Positions 26,807-35,495 of a stretch of 64,000 bases of DNA are shown one piece after another. Position 1 is the first letter of the stretch. Each line of letters starts with the position of its first letter. The stretch covers positions 806,001 through 870,000 of the forward strand of contig NZ_JAIWJA010000002.1 in the NCBI RefSeq assembly GCF_020515695.1, in the 5' to 3' direction. Made by a program: the position numbers and the translations under genes. Origin of the DNA: Pseudomonas sp. MWU16-30317. GTDB taxonomy: Bacteria; Pseudomonadota; Gammaproteobacteria; Pseudomonadales; Pseudomonadaceae. The notes beneath the pieces are model-generated. The model searched no databases. It was not told the DNA's origin and was given only the letters and a program-made list of their open reading frames with translations.

Positions 26807-27190
26807 TCACGGCGCTTTCATTTGCAGCAAGGCCTCGGCGTCGGCACTCAGGCAGTAGTGCTTGTCGATATCGAGGAGGATCACACCATCACTGCCCAGG
26901 CGCTTGAGCACCTCGCGCACGCTCAGGAATGATGAACTCACGCCATGGGCATCCAGGTAACTGTGCACGCCACGTACGCCGATCTTGAGATGGTTGCGGT
27001 GGGCATCGAGCAGGGCATCGAGCACCTTCAAGCGAATCAGGCTGGTGCGCAGGCCAAAGTGCTTGAGCAGCGCCTTGATGCCATCGTAATCCACCCGCTC
27101 GACCGACGGGCCTTCCTCGCTGCTGCGTGAGCGGCGCTGCAGCGTTCTGCGCTGTGAGCGGTCGATGGCGGGAGAGCCGAGGTTGTGCAT
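26807..27190 (-). CDS. Fur-like winged-helix protein without a metal-binding domain
   Basis: 127 residues. After a basic, disordered-looking N-terminus (about 1-32) comes a Fur-type winged helix: LLKHFGLRTSLIRLKVLDAL, then VSSSFLSVREVLKRLGSDGVI, resembling the DNA-binding half of Fur (R-x-x-VL...V-x-x-x-L). The C-terminal dimerisation and metal-binding half of Fur (HHxHxxC-type residues and cysteines) is absent; only one Cys is present (HYCLS). Such proteins are often annotated as Fe2+/Zn2+ uptake regulators. A metal response looks unlikely from sequence. Confidence 0.65.
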   Translation of the reverse strand: MHNLGSPAIDRSQRRTLQRRSRSSEEGPSVERVDYDGIKALLKHFGLRTSLIRLKVLDALLDAHRNHLKIGVRGVHSYLDAHGVSSSFLSVREVLKRLGSDGVILLDIDKHYCLSADAEALLQMKAP

Positions 27191-27338
27191 GCGAATGCTC
27201 CTTTTCAGTCAGTCCGGAAAACAGTCTCTCTAGACAAGACGAACGAAACGGCGAAATCCACACCCTTGTGCAAAAAAAGATGTGGATCGGCTGGTTTGAT
27301 TGCGCTCGCGGCATGCGTTCTATTCGGCTATCAGGCCG

Positions 27339-30300
27339 CTACGGGCGCCCGGGCTGGCTTCGGGACAGCAGTGTTATCAGCAGCGCAACTGAATCTGCAT
27401 TGGCGAGGATGATACGTTGACGCACCGCATCGTTGTGCATGAAAGCCTGTCGAGCGTCCTGCAGGTTTTTCTGCTTGCTGGTTTTGAGCACGAGACTGAA
27501 AGCCGGGCCATCGGCATCGGTGATGTCACGTCTGACGCCGTTGTCCAGCACGGTAAAGAGCTCGGCTGTCGGCGTTTGGGCGTTGAGTGCCTGATTCTGC
27601 GCCTTGGCGATGGTCTGCAGCAGCGCCTGACCGTTGGGGCCCGTTGCGTCGATCATGTCCAGATAGGGCGCCGAGGCTTCCAGGTAGGCGATGTCTTCGG
27701 TGCCACTGACAATGTGTGAAAGTTCGTGAATCAACGAGGTCGCGCGAAAGTGCGAAGGGATGTCGAAGCTGCGCTGGCTACGCCGCACGGCACCGCGCAA
27801 GACCGGCGGTATATCGAAAAACGTATCGGTGAGGAAGATTCGGCGGCGCACATCCTTCGGGTCGGTGGAGGCGACGATAAACGACACCCCTGGCTTGTTG
27901 AGGCCGAATACATAGCGGGGCGAAGTCTGTGTATCCATGCTGGCATCCATCAGTTCGGCCAAGATCTGGCCGGTCGCGCGCCTGACGTCATTGATCAACT
28001 TTGCCGGCACCGTGGCCAGCGAAAAGAATTGCTTGAGTACCTCCTGGCTGGTGCTCGGTATGCTTGACTGCCCTGGCGCGACATTCAGGGCGTCCATGCA
28101 GCGTTCGAGATAACGCTGCGCCCTGGTATGGGCGCGGACAAGTTTTTTGGCATTGCCGGGATAATACCGATGCATGTCCAGCATGCCTGAGGCCTGGGTG
28201 ATGAACACCGCATCGATTTCGCGCTGCAGTGTTCGCTGGTCGTTCTGGTTGCTCCACGCACAGCCACCCCCCGCCAGGCCTTGGCGTATTTCCATCTCCC
28301 AATGGCCTTGGTCAGTGCGGCGCAGCGGTGGCCCCTCGCGGTGATCATCGACGATCGTCCAGCGGCCCTCGAGTTTGCGCACCTGATACACCTGACCGGC
28401 GACGGCGGCGTAGCGTTTTGCGGTCACCGTGTCGAGATAAATGCCGGCGGTGGAGTCGGTCTGCAGTGATCCAAGGGTAATATCGGTTGCTACGAATTCC
28501 TGCAGGCGGACCTTCAATTCGGGCGGAATATCATTGAAACGCCATGAAAACTCGATATTGACGTCGGAGACTGTGTTCGCCAGCAAGGCATCGGTACCTA
28601 GTCGCTCCCGGCGGGACGTGCGCTGCGCGATCAGGCTCACTATGGCGGCGCTGAACTGCGACATGGCTTGCCCCCATTCATGCTGGGCCAACGCTGTGGC
28701 CGAGCCCCTGATCCACTGCGCACTTTGCCAAGCGCATAACACCAGGGCGACCCGGCCATTGGCAAATGACAACCCGGTTGCGGCCAGTTGTTTCAACAGG
28801 CCGGCGGTGACCGCATGATCCCGTTGCTCGCTGGTAACGATCTGGCTTCTGGCCAGGCGCAGCAAATACGCTAGCGAATCCTTGAACAGGTAATCGACGA
28901 CATTGCCGGCGACGGGCTGATAGGTGAGGCGCGTTTGGGCGGGACGTGGCATGGGGTGTTCGAAATCCGGGCCGGTGCTGGTCTCGAACCGTGGCACCGT
29001 TAGGCCGCCGTGGCTGTATCGCGAGCGCACGGCACCGTCGACTCGCTGCAGCACCAGATCCTGTAAATCACCACTGCCACGCATTTTTTCCATGAGCTCT
29101 GGCTCGTCACGATACTCGCGAAACACGAAGCCGGTGTGGAAGGTGGCGAGCAATACCAGCGGGCCGGACGTCTGCGCGGCGGTACCGAGCAGATAGACCC
29201 CGGCGACCCGGTCCGGAGCCACGTGGTCGGCAGCCAGCAGACACAGGGGGCGAATGACGTAGTTATCGCCTGGTGGCGCCTGGCGAGCCAGCGGGTCGGG
29301 CATGTCCAGCAGGGCTTCGATGAGCGTGTAGGCCTGGATACTGAGTTCGCCTTTGAGTTTTGCCTCGATCGCAGCATCCAGCAGTGTCAGCGGGATGTGT
29401 CGATGGAAGAGCGTACGCCGCTGGGCGTAGTCGGCATCGCCCGGCAGGAATCTGTTTTCCAGTTGGCTCAAGTAGTGCCTGCCTATGTCCAGGCGCTGCG
29501 CCAGTTCGGTGACATAGTCGGGTGTCAGCCCTGCGGGGACCGGCGTCTGGCCGCGCAGGCTGATCTTGATCGGGATGCCTGGCGCTGCCATGGCGCGGTG
29601 CAGCGCGTATTCGGCCAGCGACAGATCGAGCGCAGGAAAACTGACGCCCCCGGCGCCGCTGATCAGGCCTTCGGCCGCGGCGCTGAAGTAGAATCCGGAC
29701 TTGAATTTTTCCGCTACTTGCACGCGAATCTGACCGACCTCCAGCTTTGCCGAGGGAAAGCTCAGGGTCAAGGCTGCTTGCAGGTGTTCGGTGGCGTAAC
29801 CGATGGCTGACTGGATGCCGAACAGGTAGTGTGACTCGCGTGTTTGGCTGAATGTGAGACGCTGCAGGTTGTCCAGGTAAAGTTTGACGTCGGAGCTGCT
29901 GGCAGTACGAATCCAGGAGGGGATCAACTGTTTCAGGTGATCGCTGTACAGGGTGCTGGCTATTTCATCGAGCTGGTAGTCGAGCCCTAGCGGGGCGGCA
30001 CATCGATCAACATACGCAAGCCACAACGCACCGGGGTAGCGAGTCTTGCATGCTCGATTGAAGGCACCCTCGGCGGTGAATATCTGCCGGGTCTCGTCGC
30101 TGCGTTGCAGGTATCGGGCATAGTCAGCCTCTTCGACGAATGTCTCGATCTGCAGGGGCTGTTGCGGCTCGCTCTGCAGGTTGTCCGACAATGCCGGGTG
30201 GAATCGCTCGGCGATCAGCGTCAGCCAGCCGGCCTGTGTTTGCGGGGCCCGCAACAGGCTTAACAACTCGGCCTTGCAGTCGGCCAGCGAATCGAACGCC

Positions 30301-32465
30301 ACCGCGCCCATGAGGTGTGAGCACAGCACTACCCGGCCTTCTGGCTCCAGGCCGAGGCTGAGGACAATGACATTGCTCAGAGGAATCGCGAAAGCATTAC
30401 CGGGCAAGCGCAGGTTGACGCGGTTAACCTCGATTCGTTGGTCCCCGAGCGCAAAGCGCATGGCGCGCGTCGGACGGTCCACCACCTGCCTGAGCCAGGT
30501 CCTGACCCATGCGTTGGCTTGATCGGCCTCGTCGCCCATGGTCAATTCTTCGCGCAACAGGGCCTGGCGAATCTGCAGGCTTTCGCCATGGGCATCGATC
30601 TGCGTGGCACCCACCCGTTGCGGGTAATTGTTGAAACGATGAAATTGCCCGACCCAGGCATTCTTTGCGCCTTTGGCCACATTATCGAGCAGACGATTGA
30701 GCAGGTGCGCGTCCAACCGTTCGATGACGCATTCGTCGTCATCGGTGATCACACAGTCGTCAGGCAATACGGTGGCGGGGCCCCGGGCCAATCGACCCAG
30801 TAGCAGGGTCAGCAGTGTTTCGCGCGCACGGTCGTCGCCTGCGGGCGCTGACGAATCAGATACCCAGATGGATTCGGCCCGCAGCCAGGGGGGACCGAGC
30901 ATGGCCAGTTGCAAATCGATCTGGTGGTTCAGACAGCGCTTGAGGTCAGGCTGGGAGGCGCGAATTTCACTGAACCGGGTCTGCAGTGCGAACACGCGCA
31001 GGTAGGCAGCGGATGCTGGCGTCGTGGCGGGCGGCGTCGAGGTCGTAGAGACCTTACTGGCCCACCGGGATGATTGGCGCAGTTGCAGCAAGGCGGGCGC
31101 CAACAGGCCGCGGATATCCAAGGCGTCATCCAGGCTGGCCGCCGCTTCATCAGGGGCGGTGCCGCGCTGCGCTATGGCCAGTGCCAGATTGCTTTGCTGG
31201 GTGGTGACGATCGAGCGCAGGCGCTCGACGAACACCGGTTCAGTAATGTGGACGAGCCGAACTTCGATGTTTTTCATGGCACTCAACGGCGCCAGGTTCT
31301 GACCGCCGATGGCTTCGTCGAGTAATACCTTTTGCGCCGGGTCGGTGAGCCAGGTGCTCAATGCCTGTGCATCGGCAAAGTGCAGCAGGCCGACACGGGC
31401 ACTGAACACGAACAACGCTGTGCTGGCCGGATTACTGTCGGTCAGGGCAAAGGTGCCGGCGAGCTCTATGCTCGCCAGCGCTCCGGAATGCAAGGCGATC
31501 CGGTGGGTGCGCAGAGGTGTCGCGCTGTTCACCGGGTTGGCACGCAACAAGCTGCGCAACCAAATCAGGCTGACAGTATCAATCGTTTGCTCGTGCGCGC
31601 CCTGCAGTAGGGCCACGTAGTAGTGGTGCGCCAGCGCCCGGGCGGCCTGTTGCAGGCGAGATCGGCCCTGGCTGTCCTCAGTCGCCCAGAAATTGCCGAG
31701 GGCATCTGCAAAGGAAGTGTTGAGACGGTTGATCGAAAAGCTGAAGGCATCGTCGAACGCGTTCTGACGCTCCGTCGACAACAGCTCGCCCTGCGGGTCG
31801 ACCAACCGGGTGCTGGTGTCATGGGGCGACGGCACAGCGCAGAAATCGTCGAGTGCGACGTCTACGAGTCGGCGCGTCTGCCGCACATCGGTGGCGTCTT
31901 GCAGCGCAGTGACCTGATAGACCCAACTGTCAGGTTCGGCGTCCAGCGTCGCAGCGAGCCTGGTCAGGTCGCTGTGCAGACTGTCCTGAAGGACCCCGCG
32001 CAGACCGGGCAGTCGCAATAAGGTAGCGTCCCAGCCTTGGAGCAAGGCCTGCTGGCGGCTGAGGAAATTTTCCATCCAGTAGTCGAAAGGTGAGCTGGAC
32101 AGCAGCTCGGCGCTGACCTGTTGGTCGTCACCTTCGCCATAGCGTTCGATCAACGCCAGATCGAGCAGATGACGGTCGGCGAACCGCTCGACCGCGCAGA
32201 GTGGCAAGCACAGGTAGACCGTTGTGATCGCTATGTCGGTATGGCTGATCATCAAGGCATCGGCGAATTCATGGCAGGTCCAGCCGGGAGCGCTCAGGCG
32301 ATCGATGCGTAGCGGCGGCGACGTTTGCCAGGGCGTCTGGCAGAGCGCCGCGAGGATCTGGGCTTCGTTGATGGACAGTTCGTTGGTTTGGCGTGCATGG
32401 GCCAATTGGCGTGCGAAGGCGTTGCGCAGCGAGTGGGCGTGGAAGCAGGGCAGGGTGGTGGTCAT
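27339..32465 (-). CDS. Giant dermonecrotic-toxin-like protein with a C-terminal aspzincin-type metalloprotease signature
   Basis: 1708 residues, ATG preceded by AGGAG at 8 bases. No signal peptide. The body (about residues 700-1250) resembles the dermonecrotic-toxin/DUF6543 region of large Pseudomonas toxins, for example YLDNLQRLTFSQTRESHYLF and LDIGRHYLSQLENRFLPGDA. Near the C-terminus lies LIHELSHIVSGTEDIAYLE: HExxH at residues 1580-1584 followed by GTxDxxY at 1588-1594. This is the M35 (aspzincin) pattern in which the Asp is the third zinc ligand. Preceding IFLTDTFFDIP fits the same fold. No secretion genes or obvious immunity gene flank it. Host-directed or inter-bacterial toxicity is inferred. 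Confidence 0.8.
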   Translation of the reverse strand: MTTTLPCFHAHSLRNAFARQLAHARQTNELSINEAQILAALCQTPWQTSPPLRIDRLSAPGWTCHEFADALMISHTDIAITTVYLCLPLCAVERFADRHLLDLALIERYGEGDDQQVSAELLSSSPFDYWMENFLSRQQALLQGWDATLLRLPGLRGVLQDSLHSDLTRLAATLDAEPDSWVYQVTALQDATDVRQTRRLVDVALDDFCAVPSPHDTSTRLVDPQGELLSTERQNAFDDAFSFSINRLNTSFADALGNFWATEDSQGRSRLQQAARALAHHYYVALLQGAHEQTIDTVSLIWLRSLLRANPVNSATPLRTHRIALHSGALASIELAGTFALTDSNPASTALFVFSARVGLLHFADAQALSTWLTDPAQKVLLDEAIGGQNLAPLSAMKNIEVRLVHITEPVFVERLRSIVTTQQSNLALAIAQRGTAPDEAAASLDDALDIRGLLAPALLQLRQSSRWASKVSTTSTPPATTPASAAYLRVFALQTRFSEIRASQPDLKRCLNHQIDLQLAMLGPPWLRAESIWVSDSSAPAGDDRARETLLTLLLGRLARGPATVLPDDCVITDDDECVIERLDAHLLNRLLDNVAKGAKNAWVGQFHRFNNYPQRVGATQIDAHGESLQIRQALLREELTMGDEADQANAWVRTWLRQVVDRPTRAMRFALGDQRIEVNRVNLRLPGNAFAIPLSNVIVLSLGLEPEGRVVLCSHLMGAVAFDSLADCKAELLSLLRAPQTQAGWLTLIAERFHPALSDNLQSEPQQPLQIETFVEEADYARYLQRSDETRQIFTAEGAFNRACKTRYPGALWLAYVDRCAAPLGLDYQLDEIASTLYSDHLKQLIPSWIRTASSSDVKLYLDNLQRLTFSQTRESHYLFGIQSAIGYATEHLQAALTLSFPSAKLEVGQIRVQVAEKFKSGFYFSAAAEGLISGAGGVSFPALDLSLAEYALHRAMAAPGIPIKISLRGQTPVPAGLTPDYVTELAQRLDIGRHYLSQLENRFLPGDADYAQRRTLFHRHIPLTLLDAAIEAKLKGELSIQAYTLIEALLDMPDPLARQAPPGDNYVIRPLCLLAADHVAPDRVAGVYLLGTAAQTSGPLVLLATFHTGFVFREYRDEPELMEKMRGSGDLQDLVLQRVDGAVRSRYSHGGLTVPRFETSTGPDFEHPMPRPAQTRLTYQPVAGNVVDYLFKDSLAYLLRLARSQIVTSEQRDHAVTAGLLKQLAATGLSFANGRVALVLCAWQSAQWIRGSATALAQHEWGQAMSQFSAAIVSLIAQRTSRRERLGTDALLANTVSDVNIEFSWRFNDIPPELKVRLQEFVATDITLGSLQTDSTAGIYLDTVTAKRYAAVAGQVYQVRKLEGRWTIVDDHREGPPLRRTDQGHWEMEIRQGLAGGGCAWSNQNDQRTLQREIDAVFITQASGMLDMHRYYPGNAKKLVRAHTRAQRYLERCMDALNVAPGQSSIPSTSQEVLKQFFSLATVPAKLINDVRRATGQILAELMDASMDTQTSPRYVFGLNKPGVSFIVASTDPKDVRRRIFLTDTFFDIPPVLRGAVRRSQRSFDIPSHFRATSLIHELSHIVSGTEDIAYLEASAPYLDMIDATGPNGQALLQTIAKAQNQALNAQTPTAELFTVLDNGVRRDITDADGPAFSLVLKTSKQKNLQDARQAFMHNDAVRQRIILANADSVALLITLLSRSQPGRP

Positions 32466-32629
32466 GTTCGCGGCTCCTGGCGACGGGGAGTGGCCGACGC
32501 TGGGCCACGGAGCCTGGGAGCATAGGGTTGCCAGCAGGTGGCGCTGCGCTAGATATTGCTAGTGGATTGACAGCCCGGCTGTGGCCAGGAATTAATGGCA
32601 GCCGGTACATCCAACGGGAGGGACGAGCC

Positions 32630-33661
32630 ATGTCGCAGACAAGCCAAGCTGCAGATGCATCGACGGTGCATCTTTCGTTCGTCGAGTTGACCGCGCTGCT
32701 GCAGCGGATTTTCGAGCGTCATGGCACCCGCCCTGAGGTGGCGCAATGCCTGGCGTTCAACTGCGCCAGCGCGCAACGCGATGCGGCGCACAGCCATGGC
32801 GTCTTTCGTATTCCGGGTTACCTGTCGACTTTGGCCAGCGGCTGGGTGGATGGCAAGGCCGTACCGGTGGTCGAGGACATCGCCAGCGGTTTCGTTGGTG
32901 TCGACGCCGCCAACGGCTTCGCCCAGCCGGCATTGGCCGCTGCGCGCGGGCTGCTGATCGACAAGGTGCGCAGCGCCGGGATTGCCGTGCTGGCGATCCG
33001 TAATTCCCATCACTTTGCCGCGCTGTGGCCCGATGTCGAGCCCTTCGCCCGTGAGGGGCTGGTGGCGTTGAGCGTGGTCAACAGCATGACCTGCGTGGTG
33101 CCGCACGGCGCCAGGAAGCCGGTGTTCGGCACCAATCCGATAGCATTCGCTGCCCCTTGCCACGGTCGTGATCCGATCGTTTTCGACATGGCCACCAGCG
33201 CCCTGGCCCATGGCGATGTGCAGATCGCCGCGCGCGACGGTCATGAGGTCCCGCCCGGCAGCGGCGTCGATCGTTTGGGTCAGCCGACGCAGGACCCTGA
33301 AGCCATTCTCGACGGTGGCGCGTTGCTGCCCTTCGGCGCCCACAAGGGCTCGGCCTTGTCGATGATGATCGAACTGCTGGCGGCCGCCCTCACCGGCGGG
33401 CATTTCTCTTTCGAGTTCGATTGGTCTGGCCACCCAGGCGCGAAGACGCCCTGGACCGGGCAGCTGATCATCGTCATCGATCCAGATAAAAGCCGGGGCA
33501 CACCTTTCGCCCAGCGCAGTGAAGTCCTGGTCAAACAGATGGAGGCAGCGGGGTTGACGCGAATGGCGGGGGATCGACGCTATGCGGCGCGTGCTCTAGC
33601 TGAAACGGAGGGTATTGCCTTGCGTGCCAGCGAGCTGCGCGATCTTGAGGGGTTCTTGTAA
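32630..33661 (+). CDS. dpkA: Delta1-piperideine-2-carboxylate/Delta1-pyrroline-2-carboxylate reductase (Ldh/YlbC family)
   Basis: 343 residues, the length I recall for Pseudomonas DpkA. It is an NADPH-dependent malate/L-lactate dehydrogenase-type enzyme that reduces cyclic imines to L-pipecolate or L-proline in D-lysine and D-proline breakdown. Family motifs: catalytic His in DAAHSHGVFRIPGY, IRNSHHFAALWPDVEP, FGTNPIAFAAP, and DMATSALAHGDV. A GGGAGGGA site precedes the ATG at 32630; the longer frame upstream is spurious. The close family members (malate, lactate, ureidoglycolate dehydrogenases) cannot be fully excluded. Divergent from the giant toxin gene. Confidence 0.8.
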   Translation: MSQTSQAADASTVHLSFVELTALLQRIFERHGTRPEVAQCLAFNCASAQRDAAHSHGVFRIPGYLSTLASGWVDGKAVPVVEDIASGFVGVDAANGFAQPALAAARGLLIDKVRSAGIAVLAIRNSHHFAALWPDVEPFAREGLVALSVVNSMTCVVPHGARKPVFGTNPIAFAAPCHGRDPIVFDMATSALAHGDVQIAARDGHEVPPGSGVDRLGQPTQDPEAILDGGALLPFGAHKGSALSMMIELLAAALTGGHFSFEFDWSGHPGAKTPWTGQLIIVIDPDKSRGTPFAQRSEVLVKQMEAAGLTRMAGDRRYAARALAETEGIALRASELRDLEGFL

Positions 33662-33711
33662 CGGCGCTTGCTGCATGCAGCGAGAGGCAGGCCCCTCGCT
33701 GCATCACTGGA

Positions 33712-34029
33712 TCAGCGGCGACCCAGCAGCAGGCCGACGACCAGGCCAAACCCGGCCGAAACCGCCACGGTCTGCCACGGATGGCCACCGATGTAGGTCT
33801 GGGTCGCTTCGATGACCGGCTGCGCACGCTCGCGGGCTCCGCTGACTGATTCACGGGCCTGCTTGAGCTTCAGCGACACCTGTTCACGCAGGCTGTCCGC
33901 CTCTTCGCCCACCAGAGACGCACCGTCCTTGAGGAGTTTTTCGGACTCTTCGATCAGCGATGCCAGCTCGCTGAACGCCTGGTCCTTGATTTGATCTTCG
34001 GCTACCTGAGCAGCAGTCTTGCGAGCCAT
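33712..34029 (-). CDS. DUF883 (ElaB/YqjD/YgaM-like) membrane-anchored protein
   Basis: 105 residues. A long amphipathic helix (KLLKDGASLVGEEADSLREQ, residues 31-50, extended by the following KLKQARESVSGARERAQ) precedes a C-terminal membrane helix with the family signature IGGHPWQTVAVSAGFGLVVG followed by LLLGRR. E. coli relatives YqjD and ElaB are stationary-phase, RpoS-controlled inner-membrane proteins that bind ribosomes. Convergent with dpkA; a hairpin without a T tract lies between them (33675-33703). Divergent from a small conserved gene. Confidence 0.9.
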   Translation of the reverse strand: MARKTAAQVAEDQIKDQAFSELASLIEESEKLLKDGASLVGEEADSLREQVSLKLKQARESVSGARERAQPVIEATQTYIGGHPWQTVAVSAGFGLVVGLLLGRR

Positions 34030-34167
34030 CTGGATACTCCTTGATAAATATATGGCAACAGGCTGTTGAGTCCTGTCGGTCTGGAAAGTTGCAGTGGGTT
34101 TGCAGCAAACCCAGGTTCGGGGTGTAAAATGCTCCCCACTTTTTCACCCCGGCAGCGAGCACGAGCG

Positions 34168-34422
34168 ATGAGTTTCAATCTGGCCAACAAGTCCTTTGCC
34201 GAGCGGGCAATGATCGAAGACGAGAAGGCACGTCTTTATGAACTCTGGCAGCAGAACATCGGCCGCGCCAAGGGCGATGCCGCCCGACTGATCGCCGAAA
34301 AACCACGGCGCAAAGGCCGGTGGTCGGAGTGGGTCAGGGCCGAACTGGACGCCATGTCGCCGCCCGAATACGCCAACATGGTCAAAAGCGAAGTGAACAA
34401 GCTGATGGCGGCGGCCAAATAA
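34168..34422 (+). CDS. Small conserved Pseudomonas protein of unknown function
   Basis: 84 residues starting MSFNLANKSFAERAMIEDEK, soluble, mostly helical and strongly basic (KPRRKGRWSEWVRAEL). The ATG was chosen because it begins the compact conserved-looking block; an earlier in-frame ATG adds 34 residues of low-complexity sequence. It lies divergently to the DUF883 gene. I recognise it only as a typical small Pseudomonas protein and cannot give a function. Confidence 0.6.
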   Translation: MSFNLANKSFAERAMIEDEKARLYELWQQNIGRAKGDAARLIAEKPRRKGRWSEWVRAELDAMSPPEYANMVKSEVNKLMAAAK

Positions 34423-34443
34423 TTCAAGCGTTGCCTGAGCGTT

Positions 34444-34917
34444 TCAGGGCACCTGCCCCAGGGTGCCCAGGTCGATCACGCCGCTTTCCTTGAAACGTAC
34501 CGTGCCAAACAATCCCCCCGCCAGTTTCCCCCGTACCACGTAGGGCAGGCCTTGCAGCCCCTGACTTTGGCTTAGACCCAGCGCCTGACGCAACGCCGAA
34601 AAGGCCGATACGCTGACCGGGACGGTCAACACCGCCTCTGAAAAACGCCCGATCGAGCCATGCTGGTCGCTCACACCCGACGCCAGCCCGCGGCCGTTGA
34701 TGTCCAGATCCAAGGCCACACCGTCGTAATCGATGACATTGTCATTGGGATTCTGCAGGCGCAGCTTTACTGCCAGTCGCAACTCGAGATCCTGTGAGGG
34801 CAATGGTTCGAACCCGACTACGCTGATGTTGACCGGATCGCGCTGGGGCAATAATGCGCAAGCGCTCAGGGTCAATAGCAAAGTGGCCGTGAGGCAGGTG
34901 CGCAGCATTGAAGGCAT
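34444..34917 (-). CDS. LEA type 2 family lipoprotein
   Basis: 157 residues with a lipoprotein signal (LLLTLSACALLP, Cys about residue 19). The mature part has the water-stress/hypersensitive-response (WHy) LEA-2 fold features: VGFEPLPSQDLELRLAVKLR, then LQNPNDNVIDYDGVALDLDI, the NPN motif typical of the domain. It is probably attached to the outer membrane facing the periplasm. Such proteins are associated with desiccation and stress tolerance. It is convergent with the preceding small gene and has no operon partner. Confidence 0.85.
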   Translation of the reverse strand: MPSMLRTCLTATLLLTLSACALLPQRDPVNISVVGFEPLPSQDLELRLAVKLRLQNPNDNVIDYDGVALDLDINGRGLASGVSDQHGSIGRFSEAVLTVPVSVSAFSALRQALGLSQSQGLQGLPYVVRGKLAGGLFGTVRFKESGVIDLGTLGQVP

Positions 34918-35143
34918 GGTGTTCTCTTGGGCGGCAGATGAAATTCGCGAAGGGTGGCGGTGACTCGCTACCTAACTGCGACCACTTCTGGCATAAGGGG
35001 TTCGGCAGATTGGGTGTTGTCGTTCGCTGCACTGATGTCACAGCTGGAAACACCTGAGTCGGTCTGTTTGCTTCCATTCGATGCCATGGCTTCTATGCTT
35101 GCCCAGACAACCGCAATCAACCTTACCGCAAGGACCGTTGTTC

Positions 35144-35467
35144 ATGAGTGTCGTGGCTCGCTGTATCTTCGTATGGTTGCTGATCGCAGCTCCCTGGAGC
35201 CTGGCCCAGGCGGCCACGGGCGGCATCGACTGGCTGGCCGCCAACGATCAGGCCAATCCGTACAGCAGCCCCATTCGGCGTATCAACCCGAACTCCCTGC
35301 AAGGTACCGAGCCGCTCGCACCGCAGTCGCCTGCCCAGCGCCAGCAGATCAACCCGCGACCCCCTACGCTGCAAAACGGTGGCGTAGGCAACGGCCAGAA
35401 TTTACGGCCGACGCCAAAGGCTCCGCAGCTCGAACCCATTCATCCTCCCCGTCCCATTACGCCTTGA
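35144..35467 (+). CDS. Small exported protein, Pro/Gln/Asn-rich
   Basis: 107 residues with a signal peptide (VARCIFVWLLIAAPWSLAQA, cleavage about residue 23). The mature part is low-complexity and rich in Pro, Gln and Asn (PQSPAQRQQINPRPPTLQNG), likely disordered. The ATG at 35144 directly precedes the signal sequence. It is followed after 28 bases by a sugar dehydrogenase gene on the same strand, so the two may be co-transcribed. I do not recognise a family. Confidence 0.6.
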   Translation: MSVVARCIFVWLLIAAPWSLAQAATGGIDWLAANDQANPYSSPIRRINPNSLQGTEPLAPQSPAQRQQINPRPPTLQNGGVGNGQNLRPTPKAPQLEPIHPPRPITP

Positions 35468-35495
35468 ACGCCGCGAGATGCAAAAGGAATCCTCG

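Noticed and set aside
27339..32465. Assignment of the giant toxin to a type VI or type III secretion locus
   Set aside because: No VgrG, PAAR, Rhs, chaperone or immunity gene lies on either side; flanking genes are small regulators and dpkA.
33675..33703. Terminator between dpkA and the DUF883 gene
   Set aside because: The TGCAGCGAG/CTCGCTGCA stem is good, but there is no T tract on either strand, so it is mentioned only as a hairpin.
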